6,392 nucleotides of DNA from Planctomycetota bacterium (GTDB taxonomy: Bacteria; Planctomycetota; GCA-002687715; DRQF01): assembly GCA_015485455.1 (NCBI GenBank), contig WFTN01000062.1, positions 1-6,392 on the forward strand, read 5' to 3'. The position numbers and the translations under genes were made by a program. This document shows positions 6,205 to 6,392 of this stretch, piece by piece (the first letter of the stretch is position 1; every line of letters starts with the position of its first letter). The notes under the pieces are model-generated. The model did no database searches, had not been told where the DNA came from, and was given only the letters and a program-made list of their open reading frames with translations.

Positions 6205-6392
6205 GTGAGTGAACAGTTAGAACAACCCGAAGCCGATCAAATCGACAGTGAAACAGCCCAGGAAGAAGTGGTTGAGGAGACAAAAGAGACCTCTCCACCC
6301 AAGATTTCTGGAGCCCACGCTATTGGCAAACTTGCCGGGGCAAGCGTCGCTATTCCCACCGCGGCCATTGTTTTTTGCGTGGCTGCTATGGC
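6205..6392 (+). CDS. Start of an unidentified protein with acidic N-terminus and hydrophobic segment (3' end outside window)
   Basis: A frame stays open from the flhA stop region to the window edge and shows 62 complete codons from GTG 6205. Starting at ATG 6169 would add 12 residues. The first 30 residues contain 11 D or E and a single K, a disordered-looking acidic tail. After P31-P32-K33 a glycine- and alanine-rich stretch leads into a hydrophobic run at about 43-62, which may be the first membrane helix. I do not recognise it. It does not look like FlhF, FlhG or FliA, which often follow flhA. The 51-bp gap and + orientation suggest it is in the same operon, so it may have a flagellar or membrane-associated role, but that is inference from position alone. 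Confidence 0.6.
   Translation, partial: MSEQLEQPEADQIDSETAQEEVVEETKETSPPKISGAHAIGKLAGASVAIPTAAIVFCVAAM

Noticed and set aside
6150..6212. 20-codon frame overlapping the flhA stop as a separate small gene
   Set aside because: It has no good ribosome binding site or recognisable features and is overlapped by the longer frame; mentioned only as part of the start-codon pattern.

Overview
The window holds most of a flagellar type III export operon from a flagellated, probably Gram-negative (diderm) bacterium. Base composition is near 50% GC by eye. Six consecutive genes on the + strand encode the export gate: fliO, fliP, fliQ, fliR, flhB and flhA. FliO is present, and the order fliO-P-Q-R-flhB-flhA is common in flagellar clusters, so this is a flagellar system and not a virulence injectisome. 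I cannot name a phylum from the sequence alone.

Layout. Bases 2-193 are the C-terminal tail of an upstream gene that I do not recognise. Bases 194-450 are a 257-bp gap with no convincing gene. The gap holds a GC-rich hairpin just after the upstream stop, a compact palindrome centred on 317, and a near-consensus sigma-54 (-24/-12) promoter at 388-403. Its expected start point, near 414, lies after the first possible fliO ATG (409) and before a second ATG (451) that has a good ribosome binding site. I therefore start fliO at 451. From there to 6153 the genes are tightly packed, with gaps from -1 to 29 bp and no internal terminator seen, consistent with one transcript. A further gene starts after flhA, most likely at GTG 6205, and runs off the window. 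Its visible part is a very acidic N-terminus followed by a hydrophobic stretch, and I cannot assign it.

How the genes work together. FliP, FliQ and FliR form the export channel in the inner membrane, and FliO assists FliP assembly. FlhB joins the channel and switches substrate specificity after self-cleavage at its NPTH site, which is intact here. FlhA forms the nonameric ring that couples the proton gradient to export and docks chaperone-substrate complexes through its cytoplasmic domain. All six proteins look full length with their key motifs intact.

The core is a conventional system, and I see no new enzymatic or defence system. The points worth a second look are at the edges and junctions: the sigma-54 control region, the two unassigned flanking genes, short overlapping reading frames at several start codons, and an A7 tract in flhA where slippage in either direction would truncate the protein.
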